This document shows, piece by piece, positions 35,949 through 45,198 of a stretch of 64,000 nucleotides of DNA. Source of the DNA: Nostoc sp. B(2019). GTDB taxonomy: Bacteria; Cyanobacteriota; Cyanobacteriia; Cyanobacteriales; Nostocaceae. The notes below the pieces were generated by a model, which ran no database searches, was not told the DNA's origin, and saw only the letters and a list, made by a program, of their open reading frames with translations. The stretch is from NCBI RefSeq assembly GCF_010091925.1, contig NZ_WVID01000010.1, positions 215,298 to 279,297 on the forward strand, written 5' to 3'. The translations under genes and the position numbers were made by a program. The first letter of the stretch is position 1, and every line of letters begins with the position of its first letter.

Positions 35949-36815
35949 TCAACTCTCTGCTAGTCCTACTTTTTCTCCTATAAGTCTGATAAATCCGGTT
36001 CCAAAGTGCTGAATTTCTAAAAAACTTGCTTGCTCTGGAGCAGTTTTGTAAACTTGGAATGTTTTCATAATTCCTAAAGTTGCGGCACTTTCTAAAGGGC
36101 TAACAAAGCTGGTATCGCGATCAAGAAAATAGGGTTTTTTAGCCCAATAAGCCATTTGATTGGCATTTAAAAAGTAGCAACCAGAGTGGGGATTAAGGGC
36201 GCGACGAAATAAAATTGGCATCCCCATGATTTTGCCTTGAAGTTCCGGTTGCTCGTGTACATTCTGAAAGGGTGCAGTTACCCTTGGCATTAAGTCACCA
36301 TCAATGTAGGCTTTGCGGGTCAGACTGTGGGTAGAGACTTCATAGCGATTGGGTTGGAGCAGGCTCAGATCACTTGCTTGCTGGGTAAACCAGTTTAATT
36401 TGATAAAAAACCAGGGATCGTGGAGAATCAGGTCATCTTCCAAGAAACAGTAGTAATCATACTGACCAAGGCCATCTCGCAGCATTGCTTGGCACTCAAA
36501 CCCCAGTAGCATGGGTTCTGCTTGCGTAGGATGGTGCTTATAAAAATGGGATGACAAAGGCAGATGATTCAGAAGATGGCAATCTTTGGTCGTACAAATA
36601 ACAACATCCAAATCGTAACCTTGAGGCTGATTAGCTGGGAAAGCTACTCGTTGCCCAATGTTGATAATACTTTGAGATTTGCCAAATAGCTGATGCAAAG
36701 CAGCAAGACTTTGACTTAACGCTAGCAAGCGAGGTTGGGGGTCTTTCCTTTGGGAAGCGTGCTTACCTTTGCTGTCAGGATTAAAAAAGTGGGCAATGGT
36801 AAAAAGAATCCGCAT
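35949..36815 (-). CDS. Probable GT-A-type glycosyltransferase
   Basis: A 288-residue protein, not confidently assigned. It begins MRILFTIAHFFNPD, has no signal peptide, and carries YYCFLEDDLILHDPWFF (about 125-142), an EDD motif of the type that binds metal and nucleotide sugar in GT-A glycosyltransferases. Further conserved-looking parts are PHSGCYFLNANQMAYW and a closing FGTGFIRL. It lies between the rhamnose genes and the RTX genes on the same strand, so it could decorate an extracellular polymer or protein (inference). It could also be a non-glycosyltransferase relative. Confidence 0.6.
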   Translation of the reverse strand: MRILFTIAHFFNPDSKGKHASQRKDPQPRLLALSQSLAALHQLFGKSQSIINIGQRVAFPANQPQGYDLDVVICTTKDCHLLNHLPLSSHFYKHHPTQAEPMLLGFECQAMLRDGLGQYDYYCFLEDDLILHDPWFFIKLNWFTQQASDLSLLQPNRYEVSTHSLTRKAYIDGDLMPRVTAPFQNVHEQPELQGKIMGMPILFRRALNPHSGCYFLNANQMAYWAKKPYFLDRDTSFVSPLESAATLGIMKTFQVYKTAPEQASFLEIQHFGTGFIRLIGEKVGLAES

Positions 36816-36954
36816 CGAAGTTTCAATATTTTGAAGTTATGAGTATTCATCTGTTGCTTTCCTGTACATAAAATGGGCAACAGATGAATACAATTAGTGT
36901 GAAAAATGGCTCAGGAATATTTGGAGTATCCCATCAGACATATCTTTCTGATAC

Positions 36955-38019
36955 CTAGAAAACAACAATGTCATTCCTAGTAATTGAAGGATTGTTAGAG
37001 AATCTAGCTAGCTCTACCTGCGAAGTACTACCTGTACCATCGACGTCAAAGTAAAGCACATCAATACTTGTGTCGTAAATAAATCGGTCTGAGGAATCGT
37101 TGGCTAACGAACCTAAGTGGAATTGGCTAGCTGGAAGTACACCAGCTACTAAGCCGCCGCCAAAACCAGCAGCAGAAATAAGGATGGTGTCATCAACAAC
37201 AGAAAAGTCTGTGATGATATCAATGCCTTCAGTGGAAGCATTGAATTGAAATCTATCAGCACCAGCATCGCCAGTCAGGGTATCACTACCCCCACCACCA
37301 ATTAAGGTGTCATTACCATCCCCGCCTGCGATCGCGTCATTGTCTTCTTGACCATTAAGAATGTCATTACCGATACCGCCACTGAGGGCATCATTGCCTA
37401 AACCACCAACTAAGCTATCAGCACCAGCCTCGCCGTTGAGAGTGTCATCACCGGCATCGCCATTGAGGGTGTCAGCATCAGCCCCACCATTGATTAAGTC
37501 ACTACCATCTCCACCAAGCAATCTGTCAAGACCTACCCCACCCAGAAGCGTGTCATCACCATCCCAGCCATCAAGAGTATCATTACCAACTCCACCGTCG
37601 AGGAAGTCATTAGCGAACTCGCCTTCGAGATTACCTTGGTTGTCAACTCTGAACCCGCCGAGAAAATCATTTCCACCTAATCCAAGAAGGGTGTCGTCCC
37701 CAGTTTCACCAAAGAGGGTATCGTTGCCATCACCACCATTGAGGTAATCGTTGCCGTTAGCACCATCAAGGAGATCACTGCCTGCCTGACCAAAGAGGGT
37801 ATCATTGCCGTCATCGCCATTGAGGGAATCTGCACCATCCCCGCCCAAGAGGCTATCATCACCGTCATCTCCTACAAGGGTATCGTTGCCTAATCCGCCA
37901 ACAAGGGTATCAGTTCCATCTTGACCGTCAATAAAGTCATTGCCACCTAGACCATCGATATGGTCATTAAGATCAGTACCTAAGATGTTATCGTTACCTG
38001 GGGTTCCAATGATACTCAT
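36955..38019 (-). CDS. RTX calcium-binding repeat protein
   Basis: A 354-residue protein built almost entirely of glycine/aspartate nonapeptides (GGxGxDxLx), about 25 copies between residues 5 and 255. These form calcium-bound parallel beta-rolls after secretion. The C-terminus (about 255-354; DRFQFNASTEGIDIITDF, DVLYFDVDGTGS) is the serralysin-like end that serves as an uncleaved type I secretion signal. No enzymatic domain is seen, so a structural or surface-layer role is likely. No ABC exporter is adjacent; it would use one encoded elsewhere. It is one of three RTX genes in this block. Confidence 0.92.
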   Translation of the reverse strand: MSIIGTPGNDNILGTDLNDHIDGLGGNDFIDGQDGTDTLVGGLGNDTLVGDDGDDSLLGGDGADSLNGDDGNDTLFGQAGSDLLDGANGNDYLNGGDGNDTLFGETGDDTLLGLGGNDFLGGFRVDNQGNLEGEFANDFLDGGVGNDTLDGWDGDDTLLGGVGLDRLLGGDGSDLINGGADADTLNGDAGDDTLNGEAGADSLVGGLGNDALSGGIGNDILNGQEDNDAIAGGDGNDTLIGGGGSDTLTGDAGADRFQFNASTEGIDIITDFSVVDDTILISAAGFGGGLVAGVLPASQFHLGSLANDSSDRFIYDTSIDVLYFDVDGTGSTSQVELARFSNNPSITRNDIVVF

Positions 38020-38097
38020 ATTTATTGCCTTTTGATTTTCAAAGTGGTTGAGAGTTTAAGGATTCAAGCTCAGATGTATATATCTTGGGATGCGTCT

Positions 38098-39606
38098 TTA
38101 TGAAAACTGGAAGACAGGACTATTAGTTGGATCAATGTTGGTGCTGATATCAGCCTGGGTAAAGGAAGTATTGACGAGGGTGAATAATAAGGAGCCTGTG
38201 CCAAAGTTTGCATTGCCAGCAATGCCATCTCCAAGTCGGAACTGGGTATTAGCGTTGACTATTCGCACATCAATTGCATCAATGTCACTGAAAGAAAGGA
38301 TATCTCCGCCTGTTCCTGTTACAAATCCGTTGATTCGGTCTTGACCATCGCCACTGCTGTAGCGAATGGTATCAATTCCAGCACCGCCAGTGAGGGTATC
38401 ATTTCCGGCATCACCAATTAAGAAATCATTTCCAGCACCGCCAGTGAGAACGTCACTGCCTGCACCACCACTGAGGGTGTCACTGCCACCACTGCCGGTG
38501 AGAGCATCATTGCCTAATCCCCCGTCGAGATAATCATTACCGGCATCACCGTTGAGGATATCATCGCCAGCATTACCAAAGAGGTTATCGTTGCCGCTTG
38601 TTCCATTGAAGGTGTTGTTAGTTGCATCTCCAACGGTTAGACCAATGGCATCAACTGCGATCGCATCGGTCAGATCTGCTCCCACGAAGGTGGCATTGGT
38701 GAAGTCACCTTTAGACAGGTCAGCATTTCTCAGATTGGCATTTGTGAAATTCGCGCCAACGGCAAGCCCATTGATGAAAACGCCTTCTGCATTAGCTTGC
38801 GTAAAGTTAGCTCCACTCAAATCAGTGTCATCAAATTTGGCTCCACTCAGATTTGTAACCGTAATATCGCCATTGGCAGCGATAAAAGGACTAAAATCAG
38901 CACCCGTCAAAACAGCATCATCTACAAGAAAGTTGCTTAAATTAGCACCACGAAACTTGACATTGCCCGTCTGGCCTGGTTCGAGTGGAGCATCACTTAG
39001 AGAATTACCGCTGAAATTAGCTAGGTCAAAGATAGAGTTTTGCAGAGTCAGATCTGTGAGTTTTGTCAACCGGAAATCAGCACCCGTTGCATCAACGTTG
39101 ATTAAGAGAGCGTCTTCCAGCTCAGTTTCTTCCAGGTTGACATTCACTAGCTTTGCGCCCGTTAAGTCAGCAGCTTTTAACTTTGCCTTAAATAAATCGG
39201 CTCCGGTAAAGTTAGCACCTCTAAGGTTGGGTCGCTCGGATTGTTCACCACTGAGATTAGCTTCTCGCAGATTAGCATTTGTCAGGTTAGCGTTTGACAG
39301 GTTAATGAATTTCGTGTCAATTAGCGACAGATTAGCTTGTCTCAGGTTGGCTCCACTGAGATTGACATTCTCTAAAGTCGCCTTGAACAAATTAGCTGGT
39401 TGAGGAAAGTTGTTATTAGGGGCAAAGACGGCATCAGATGCATCAACGTTGAATAGCTTGGCTTCTTCAAAATTGGTGCTTCTCAGTTGTGTATTGGTGA
39501 GTAGGACGTTTGTGAGGGTGGCTTTGAAAAAACTGGAACCATTCAGGTTTTGACCGCTAAAGTCATTTCCCACCAGATTTTGTTCACTAAAGTTGAAAGC
39601 TGGCAT
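38098..39606 (-). CDS. Pentapeptide-repeat/RTX chimeric protein
   Basis: A 502-residue protein of two repeat types. Residues 1 to about 315 are pentapeptide repeats (A(D/N)Lxx, for example LSGANLRQANLS and LRGANFTGADLF), which fold as a square right-handed helix. Residues about 325-410 are eight or so RTX nonapeptides (GNAGDDILNGDAGNDYL). The end (410-502) is a typical RTX C-terminal region and probable type I secretion signal. There is no N-terminal signal peptide. The joining of an intracellular-type pentapeptide helix to a secreted beta-roll is unusual and suggests export of the whole helix as a surface or matrix protein. Confidence 0.9.
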   Translation of the reverse strand: MPAFNFSEQNLVGNDFSGQNLNGSSFFKATLTNVLLTNTQLRSTNFEEAKLFNVDASDAVFAPNNNFPQPANLFKATLENVNLSGANLRQANLSLIDTKFINLSNANLTNANLREANLSGEQSERPNLRGANFTGADLFKAKLKAADLTGAKLVNVNLEETELEDALLINVDATGADFRLTKLTDLTLQNSIFDLANFSGNSLSDAPLEPGQTGNVKFRGANLSNFLVDDAVLTGADFSPFIAANGDITVTNLSGAKFDDTDLSGANFTQANAEGVFINGLAVGANFTNANLRNADLSKGDFTNATFVGADLTDAIAVDAIGLTVGDATNNTFNGTSGNDNLFGNAGDDILNGDAGNDYLDGGLGNDALTGSGGSDTLSGGAGSDVLTGGAGNDFLIGDAGNDTLTGGAGIDTIRYSSGDGQDRINGFVTGTGGDILSFSDIDAIDVRIVNANTQFRLGDGIAGNANFGTGSLLFTLVNTSFTQADISTNIDPTNSPVFQFS

Positions 39607-39649
39607 GTTATTTAACTAAAAAAATCTACTCGGTTTAAAGGTTATGAAT

Positions 39650-41692
39650 TCAAGCTGGTTTTTGTACTTCTACTTGTTGCTGAGAATTTTGTTGTTGCAG
39701 TTGCTCTTTTAACCAGGAAGAAAAGAGTTCGTTGAGCAGCTTTTGCTGCATAGGTTCATCAAGTTGAGCTGGCATATATTTTTCTGGTCGCACAATCACC
39801 CACCAATCTCCTACACGAGTTGGTGGAGATAATTGCCCTGGTTGGTTGACAGCAAGAATTCGAGCGAGTTTGGGATGAGGTGTACTCATTGCAACCGGGC
39901 CTATTAAGCCTCCAACCTGGGCTTCTGAGCCTTGAGAGTATTGCACTGCTAGGTCAGCAAAAGGCTGTTCGTTTTCTAGAAGACGGAAGTAAAGTTCTTG
40001 AGCAGCAGCAGCATCGTGAGTGCGGATTAGGGAGTAAACAACTCGGTCTAGTTGCTTCTTTCTTTGGTAAAAGTAGGATTCTAACTTGCTACTCCAAGTA
40101 GCTTGTTTAAATTTCTCGATTCTCAGGTTCCGGGTTGCAAAGTCTGAAAATTGTGTTTCAGTCATACCTTGCTGCTCTAGCCAACTTAGGCGTTCAGCCT
40201 CCGACATTAACTGATGTTTTGCACAGAAGTCTTGACAGCATTTGGCTTGTTCTTCCGGTGTGCAGTTAAAGGGTGCGATTGCTTGGTCAATCAAAAGTTC
40301 TTGCTGGAGCTTTGGTAGTAATTGGTATCGGTTCAAGAGGGGAATAATTTCTTGAGCTGTTACTGTCTGGTTATTGACTTGTATAAGTGCTGGGTTTTTG
40401 TGTTTCCCATTTGAGCCATTCTCTTGAGTGGTAGTTATCAACTCAAGCTGAGTTTTTTTATATAGAAATAGGTTGTTTTTATCATCTTCTTGCTGCTGTA
40501 TCCATTGCACATGTTGAGGTAATAACTGCGACAAGTCATAGCGTTGTAAAATTGTTTCCCTTGCTTTAGCGCGAATCAACGCCATCTGCTCTGGATGTGT
40601 AAGCGCTTCTTCAATGCGACCAGCAATTTCTTGGGGCGAAAAAAAGTCCACCAACAGACCATTGACGCCATCTTGGATCACCTCAGTTACAGGGGCAGTT
40701 TTGGAAGCTACCAACAAACAACCTGCTGATAAAGTCTCCAACATTGACCAAGACAGGACGAAGGGACGCGTTAGATAAACATGTACAGAAGAAGCCTGGA
40801 GAACTTGCAGATATTCAGCGTAAGGCAACCAGCCCGTAAAATGAACTCTGCCCAGATCGAGAGCATATTTTTCCAGCATCACCTCTTTGTAGGTTTTGCC
40901 ATCAGGTAGCTGTTTGCCGTAGGCTACGCGGTTTTCTCCCACAATCACTACATGACATTGAGGACGTTGCTGTTGGAGTAAGGCAACTGCCTCCATAAAT
41001 TGCGGAAATCCCCGGTAAGGCTCCATACCCCGCGCCACATACGTGACGATTTCTTTAGCGTGAGAAAGGTCTAGATTGATGCGTGGGAGAACCAACTTTG
41101 CTCCTGGCTTGGGGCAAAAGAATTGCGTGTCAATGCCATCATGAAGCACATTGATCTTATTGTGATACTCCGGCGGAAATTGCTGGCGCTGCCAATAGGT
41201 AGGGGAAAGACCGCGATCGCAACTATATAAATCCTGCAAAATCGGAGCGTTTTTAATCCGAATCCTGGCTTCATCGTCAGCAGTGAGCGGTTCATTAGGA
41301 TCAAAGTCTGCGTCGGAACCATGAGCATGATAAAACCACTCGAAATAACACAGTAATTTGGTGTTGGGAAAAATATCTTTGATAAATAAAGTCGGGCCCC
41401 AACCCGAATGGCCATAGACTACATCGGGAATAAATTTTCGAGCTTTGAGTTGTTCTGCCAGCCGATAGACACCTTGACCCTGGAGGACAGCATTTTCTAG
41501 GGGTCTGACATAGTGGTGGGTTTCGGGCCGGGCCTCTCGTGTAGGGCTATAGATGACCTTATTGACGCCGGGCAAATTACCTTTCTGACGAGCAGTACCA
41601 AAGAAGACTTGGTTGCGTTTGTCTTTGGCTAAAGCGACAGCTAGATGACGAAATTGGGCAGGAAAATTTGGATGCAAAAATAAAATTCGCAT
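39650..41692 (-). CDS. Glycosyltransferase fused to parvulin-type peptidyl-prolyl isomerase
   Basis: 680 residues from ATG 41692 (MRILFLHPNFPAQFRHLA). Residues 1 to about 405 are a GT-B group 1 glycosyltransferase with an N-terminal FPAQF block, a central YVARGMEPYRGFPQF (donor-domain start) and ETLSAGCLLVASKTAPVTEVI. After a linker, about 430-680 match the SurA/PpiC-like proteins: a helical chaperone part (IIPLLNRYQLLPKL) and a parvulin isomerase core (LAVQYSQGSEAQVGGLIG, PPTRVGDWWVIVRPEKY). Free-standing PpiC-like proteins of this kind accompany type I secretion genes in cyanobacteria. The fusion sits between RTX genes, so action on RTX substrates is an attractive inference. Confidence 0.87.
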   Translation of the reverse strand: MRILFLHPNFPAQFRHLAVALAKDKRNQVFFGTARQKGNLPGVNKVIYSPTREARPETHHYVRPLENAVLQGQGVYRLAEQLKARKFIPDVVYGHSGWGPTLFIKDIFPNTKLLCYFEWFYHAHGSDADFDPNEPLTADDEARIRIKNAPILQDLYSCDRGLSPTYWQRQQFPPEYHNKINVLHDGIDTQFFCPKPGAKLVLPRINLDLSHAKEIVTYVARGMEPYRGFPQFMEAVALLQQQRPQCHVVIVGENRVAYGKQLPDGKTYKEVMLEKYALDLGRVHFTGWLPYAEYLQVLQASSVHVYLTRPFVLSWSMLETLSAGCLLVASKTAPVTEVIQDGVNGLLVDFFSPQEIAGRIEEALTHPEQMALIRAKARETILQRYDLSQLLPQHVQWIQQQEDDKNNLFLYKKTQLELITTTQENGSNGKHKNPALIQVNNQTVTAQEIIPLLNRYQLLPKLQQELLIDQAIAPFNCTPEEQAKCCQDFCAKHQLMSEAERLSWLEQQGMTETQFSDFATRNLRIEKFKQATWSSKLESYFYQRKKQLDRVVYSLIRTHDAAAAQELYFRLLENEQPFADLAVQYSQGSEAQVGGLIGPVAMSTPHPKLARILAVNQPGQLSPPTRVGDWWVIVRPEKYMPAQLDEPMQQKLLNELFSSWLKEQLQQQNSQQQVEVQKPA

Positions 41693-41883
41693 GGCTATTT
41701 GATTATTGGTTTCTTGCTGTCCCCAATTAGAGAGACAGCAAGAGATATAAAATTGAAACAATCAACCCCAAAAGTAGCTCAGTACGTTATGGTGACGCTG
41801 CGGCTGCTCCGTTGATTAATGGGTAACATATCAGGCGCGTGCTACTCGGATTTTTCCTAGTACACCTCCTGGTTGCCCATTTC

Positions 41884-43191
41884 CTAGGCTAAAAAATCTG
41901 CCTGTGTGATCTGGCTAGGATTTACGTTAAGCACAGTTGCTAGCAGTTCAGTGGTTTCAGTGATTCTGAACTGGGTATTATTGCCACTGCCGGTGATCGT
42001 TAACAGATCAAAGTCAAACTCGAAGAAGTCTATACCATCCTGGAAGTCAGTGATAATGTCACCTACAGGAGCAGGCACAGGTGGATCACCAGGATCGGGT
42101 GCTTCAAATCCCACTTCTTCCAACACAAATATGTCGCTGCCAGCACCACCAGTGAGGGTGTCGGCTGAGGTTTGGCCTTCAAGGTCTTCTCCACCGAAGA
42201 GGATATCATTGCCAGCCCCGCCTAAGACCCGATCAACGCCTGCTCCACCATTGAGAAAGTCGTCGCCAGCTTGGCCATTGAGAATGTCATTGCCAGAGAG
42301 AGTGTCAACACCTTCGCCGTCGCCCAAGATAGTATCGTTGCCACCTCCACCTAAGAGGTTGTCAGCGCCCTCTCCACCATCAATGAAGTCAGCTTCAATT
42401 CCGCCAGTAATATTTTCTATACCAGCGCCGCCCAAGAGGGTGCTAGAACCATCTCCACCATCGAGGACATCGTTACCATCGCCACCATCGAGGGTGTCTA
42501 GACCATCTCCGCCAAGGAGGGTGTCGTCACCAGCAAGACCATCGAGGTAGTCATCACCAGCTTCCCCATCTAGGTAGTCATTGCCACCACCACTCAAGCT
42601 ATCAGCGTCGCCTTGAAGGGTATCATTGCCATCTCCTCCGAAGAGGGTATCAGCACCGGCTGCGCCCAAGGTGTCATCACCAGAAAGGAAGTCATCACCA
42701 GCTAAGCCATTCAGGAAGTCATTGCCAGCTCCACCTTCAAGGGTGTCGCCCTCAATAACGCTGTTGCTACCAACCAGCGAGTCAGCTCCCGCTTCGCCGT
42801 AAAGGACGCTCTTACCATTGGTGTCACTAGCAAATGTCAGAGTGTCATTGCCAGCTCCACCATACAGAGAATCCTCGAAGCCACCAAAGAGCCAGTCATT
42901 GCCAGCACCACCTTCGAGTAAGTCTTTGCCATCAAGGACATCTGCGGCGTTCTGGCCGCCATAGAGGGTGTCATTGCCGCCATCACCATACAGTGAGTCC
43001 TCACCTGCATCCCCAAATAGTCTGTCGGCTCCTGCTCCACCAAACAGGGTGTCTTTATCTTCTCCACCTCTGAGGAGATCATTACCACCTAAACCCGATA
43101 AGAAATCTTCTTTGGCAAAACCGCGAATCGTGTCGGCATTATTAGTACCTAGAAGAGTATCGGACTCTGGTGTTCCATTTATGACTGCCAT
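41884..43191 (-). CDS. RTX calcium-binding repeat protein
   Basis: A 435-residue RTX protein with about 30 nonapeptides (GGxGxDxLx) over residues 10-360, broken by short spacers such as TNGKSVLYGEAGADSLVGS. The C-terminal part (about 365-435; SDIFVLEEVGFEAPDPGDPPVPAPVGDIITDFQ) carries a proline-rich insert before the usual ITDFxxGxD end. It is probably exported by a type I system. It is the most upstream gene of the RTX/glycosyltransferase block, and its 5' flank contains stacked inverted repeats (43298-43323 and 43554-43609). Confidence 0.92.
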   Translation of the reverse strand: MAVINGTPESDTLLGTNNADTIRGFAKEDFLSGLGGNDLLRGGEDKDTLFGGAGADRLFGDAGEDSLYGDGGNDTLYGGQNAADVLDGKDLLEGGAGNDWLFGGFEDSLYGGAGNDTLTFASDTNGKSVLYGEAGADSLVGSNSVIEGDTLEGGAGNDFLNGLAGDDFLSGDDTLGAAGADTLFGGDGNDTLQGDADSLSGGGNDYLDGEAGDDYLDGLAGDDTLLGGDGLDTLDGGDGNDVLDGGDGSSTLLGGAGIENITGGIEADFIDGGEGADNLLGGGGNDTILGDGEGVDTLSGNDILNGQAGDDFLNGGAGVDRVLGGAGNDILFGGEDLEGQTSADTLTGGAGSDIFVLEEVGFEAPDPGDPPVPAPVGDIITDFQDGIDFFEFDFDLLTITGSGNNTQFRITETTELLATVLNVNPSQITQADFLA

Positions 43192-43297
43192 AACCTAATC
43201 CTTATTTTCAAAACAGTATTTTGCTAGCTACCTCGAACGTACTTGATGTACAACGCTACAAAGTCCTGCTAATTCGTTGTTACAACTCTCACCATTC

Positions 43298-43323
43298 CCC
43301 CTCTCCCAAATTTGGAAGAGGGG
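43298..43323. repeat. Strong hairpin upstream of RTX gene
   Basis: CCCCTCT (43298-43304) pairs with AGAGGGG (43317-43323), enclosing the self-complementary CCAAATTTGG with one mismatch. It is 107 bases upstream of the RTX start at 43191. A similar CCCCCTCTCCC unit is a common Nostoc intergenic palindrome. Confidence 0.6.
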
Positions 43324-43553
43324 TAACAAAGGCATAGTGAGAAGATATGGTACAAAGTCATCAAACGTAGATCGCATAACAACAAGATTCAACATATATG
43401 CAAATCAAATCCTTGAAATTGCTTGAACAATCACAACGTTATTTTTAAATCGAAATAGTAATGGTTGCGTACTTTAGCTAATACCAAGCTGCCAGAGATA
43501 TTTTTTTATAAAAAACAATATTTCTGGATTACTTTTATGTCTATGAGAAAATT

Positions 43554-43609
43554 CATTGAATCAAGTCAATGATTCAATGTTGTCAATAAAGGGAACAATT
43601 GACTTGATT
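43554..43609. promoter_or_regulatory. Overlapping alternative hairpins, possible RNA switch
   Basis: CATTGAATCA (43554-43563) pairs with TGATTCAATG (43570-43579). AATCAAGTCAAT (43559-43570) pairs with ATTGACTTGATT (43598-43609). The two stems compete for the same bases. They lie about 365-420 bases upstream of the minus-strand RTX gene. Any regulatory role is inference. Confidence 0.45.
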
Positions 43610-44056
43610 TTCGTCAAGGAAAGCAACAAGAGTTTCTTTGGCAACTTGGTATAATCCAGTAGCGCAAAGATGAATAATTGTAGCCTCTCAAAACAATTAA
43701 GAGCAACAATGCAGACACTAATACTTCTCAGTTAAAGGGGAAAAGCTTGAAATCCATTTCTACTCTTTGCCCCAATAATATGCCCCCCACATCATAATAG
43801 AGGTGAAGAGTGCTTATCCGATAAGTAATGATGAAGACACACCAAAATAAGACGCAATCACACATCACTTACCATACTATTAATATTAACTTTTATTAGT
43901 TAAGAGCTTGCATTCTGGATGAAGCAAAAGTGAAAATTCTGACTTAAGCTAAACAAGTCTTTCAACTTTTGATTCCTGCTGGAAACAAAGATGCTTCAAC
44001 CTTATTTGGTGATGCATATTCGCTATATGGTATATAGTAGTTCAGAATTGAGCCCC

Positions 44057-44090
44057 AATGGTAAACTATGATGAATGGTAAACTATGATG
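44057..44090. repeat. 17-bp perfect tandem duplication
   Basis: AATGGTAAACTATGATG occurs twice without a gap (44057-44073 and 44074-44090) in the gene-free stretch. Confidence 0.85.
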
Positions 44091-44608
44091 GCATAGTTAC
44101 CTTACCTGACTGACTTATGTAATAATCAGAACTCACATAATTATGTTTTTGCAGTTAGGTTAAATCGATATACTACTGAAAACTAGCCGATATAAATTTA
44201 TGGGATGCTCTAAGCTTTTAATTAGATCGTAGACAGGTAAAATACTAGCTGTCAAAGCAATGATATTTTGTACTGGATTTTAGAAGTACTTCGCTTTGTA
44301 CGTATCAGATTACAGCATATCAACATCATAGCAAACAGTGTAAACGCATCTAATTTTGTGCTTAATAGTACAGGCTATGTTACTAAAGTAAGAGCCTTTA
44401 TATCGAATTTGGGGCTAGCTACTCGGAAGCGGACAAAATTTATGCTAAATTTTGCCTACAGCAGTTTTCTCTAATTTTTTTAGTACTTTAGGTTCGAGCA
44501 AGAAGCTATTCTTTTATGTATCAAATATGATGCTTATCATTTGTTTTTAAAATGTATCTATAAGGTTGGCTAATTTCTATAATCTCACTATTAAAACTAA
44601 TACACAAG

Positions 44609-44678
44609 GACAGATAAGACAGTTAAGTAAATAAATTTTTGAGACAGTTAAGACAGTTAAGACAGTTAAGACAGTTAA
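44609..44678. repeat. GACAGTTAA 9-bp tandem repeats
   Basis: Four perfect GACAGTTAA copies fill 44643-44678, preceded by GACAGATAA and GACAGTTAA at 44609-44626. There are no spacers, so this is a simple tandem repeat and not a CRISPR array. Confidence 0.85.
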
Positions 44679-44814
44679 CAAAATAATAGGCGTTAAACAT
44701 TCCTGAACTAATAAATAAGTAGGTATGATTAAACATAAATAAAATTATTAGCTCGTAGTGAGCGATTCATCTCTCAAAACAAGGATTATCAGGACTAAAG
44801 TCCTTACCCTTCTC

Positions 44815-44970
44815 CTAACGGAGACGCTGCGCGAACGGGTGACGCTCCTACGTCGCTAACGCTGCGCTATCGTTAGTCGCTCATGGGGGAAACCCCCATC
44901 GCCCTACAGCCCTTTGGGCATCCTACGGCGGGCGTCTCCCCTTCTCCCAAAGGGAGAGGCTAGCGCCAAG
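44815..44970. repeat. GC-rich interspersed repeat cluster
   Basis: Contains GGAGACGCTGCGCGAAC, CGTCGCTAACGCTGCGC, GGGGGAAACCCCC and TTCTCCCAAAGGGAGA units. Several are inverted with respect to each other. The same family invades the 3' ends of the RodZ-like and HAD genes. Confidence 0.65.
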
Positions 44971-45198
44971 GGAGAAGACCGCGCTAACTCACTACAAACT
45001 TTAATTTATTTACGCCTAGCTGCTTAAAAGTATTTACCGCCCTTCGAGCAAAGCAGCTATGCTGAGGGCAGAAGAGAAGAATTAAGTTTCAGTATTGACT
45101 TTGTGCCTTGCTGTTAACGTCCTAATCTATACTTCGATTGCTATACTTGACTCAGCAGTGAGTAGGTCAATCTAAAATCCAAAATTAGATGACTCCTG

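Larger units (their letters stand above)
43192..45198. other. 2-kb gene-free, repeat-rich stretch
   Basis: No gene is supported on either strand. It contains a strong hairpin (43298-43323), alternative hairpins (43554-43609), a 17-bp duplication (44057-44090), GACAGTTAA tandem repeats (44609-44678) and a block of GC-rich interspersed repeats (44815-44970). It may hold a long leader for the RTX gene at 43191 and possibly small RNAs. Confidence 0.6.

Noticed and set aside
37361-42550. Long proline/serine-rich plus-strand frames opposite the RTX and pentapeptide genes.
   Set aside because: They are antisense shadows of glycine/aspartate repeat coding, with no ribosome sites.
44609-44678. Possible CRISPR array.
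   Set aside because: The units abut with no spacers and are only 9 bp; no cas genes in the window.
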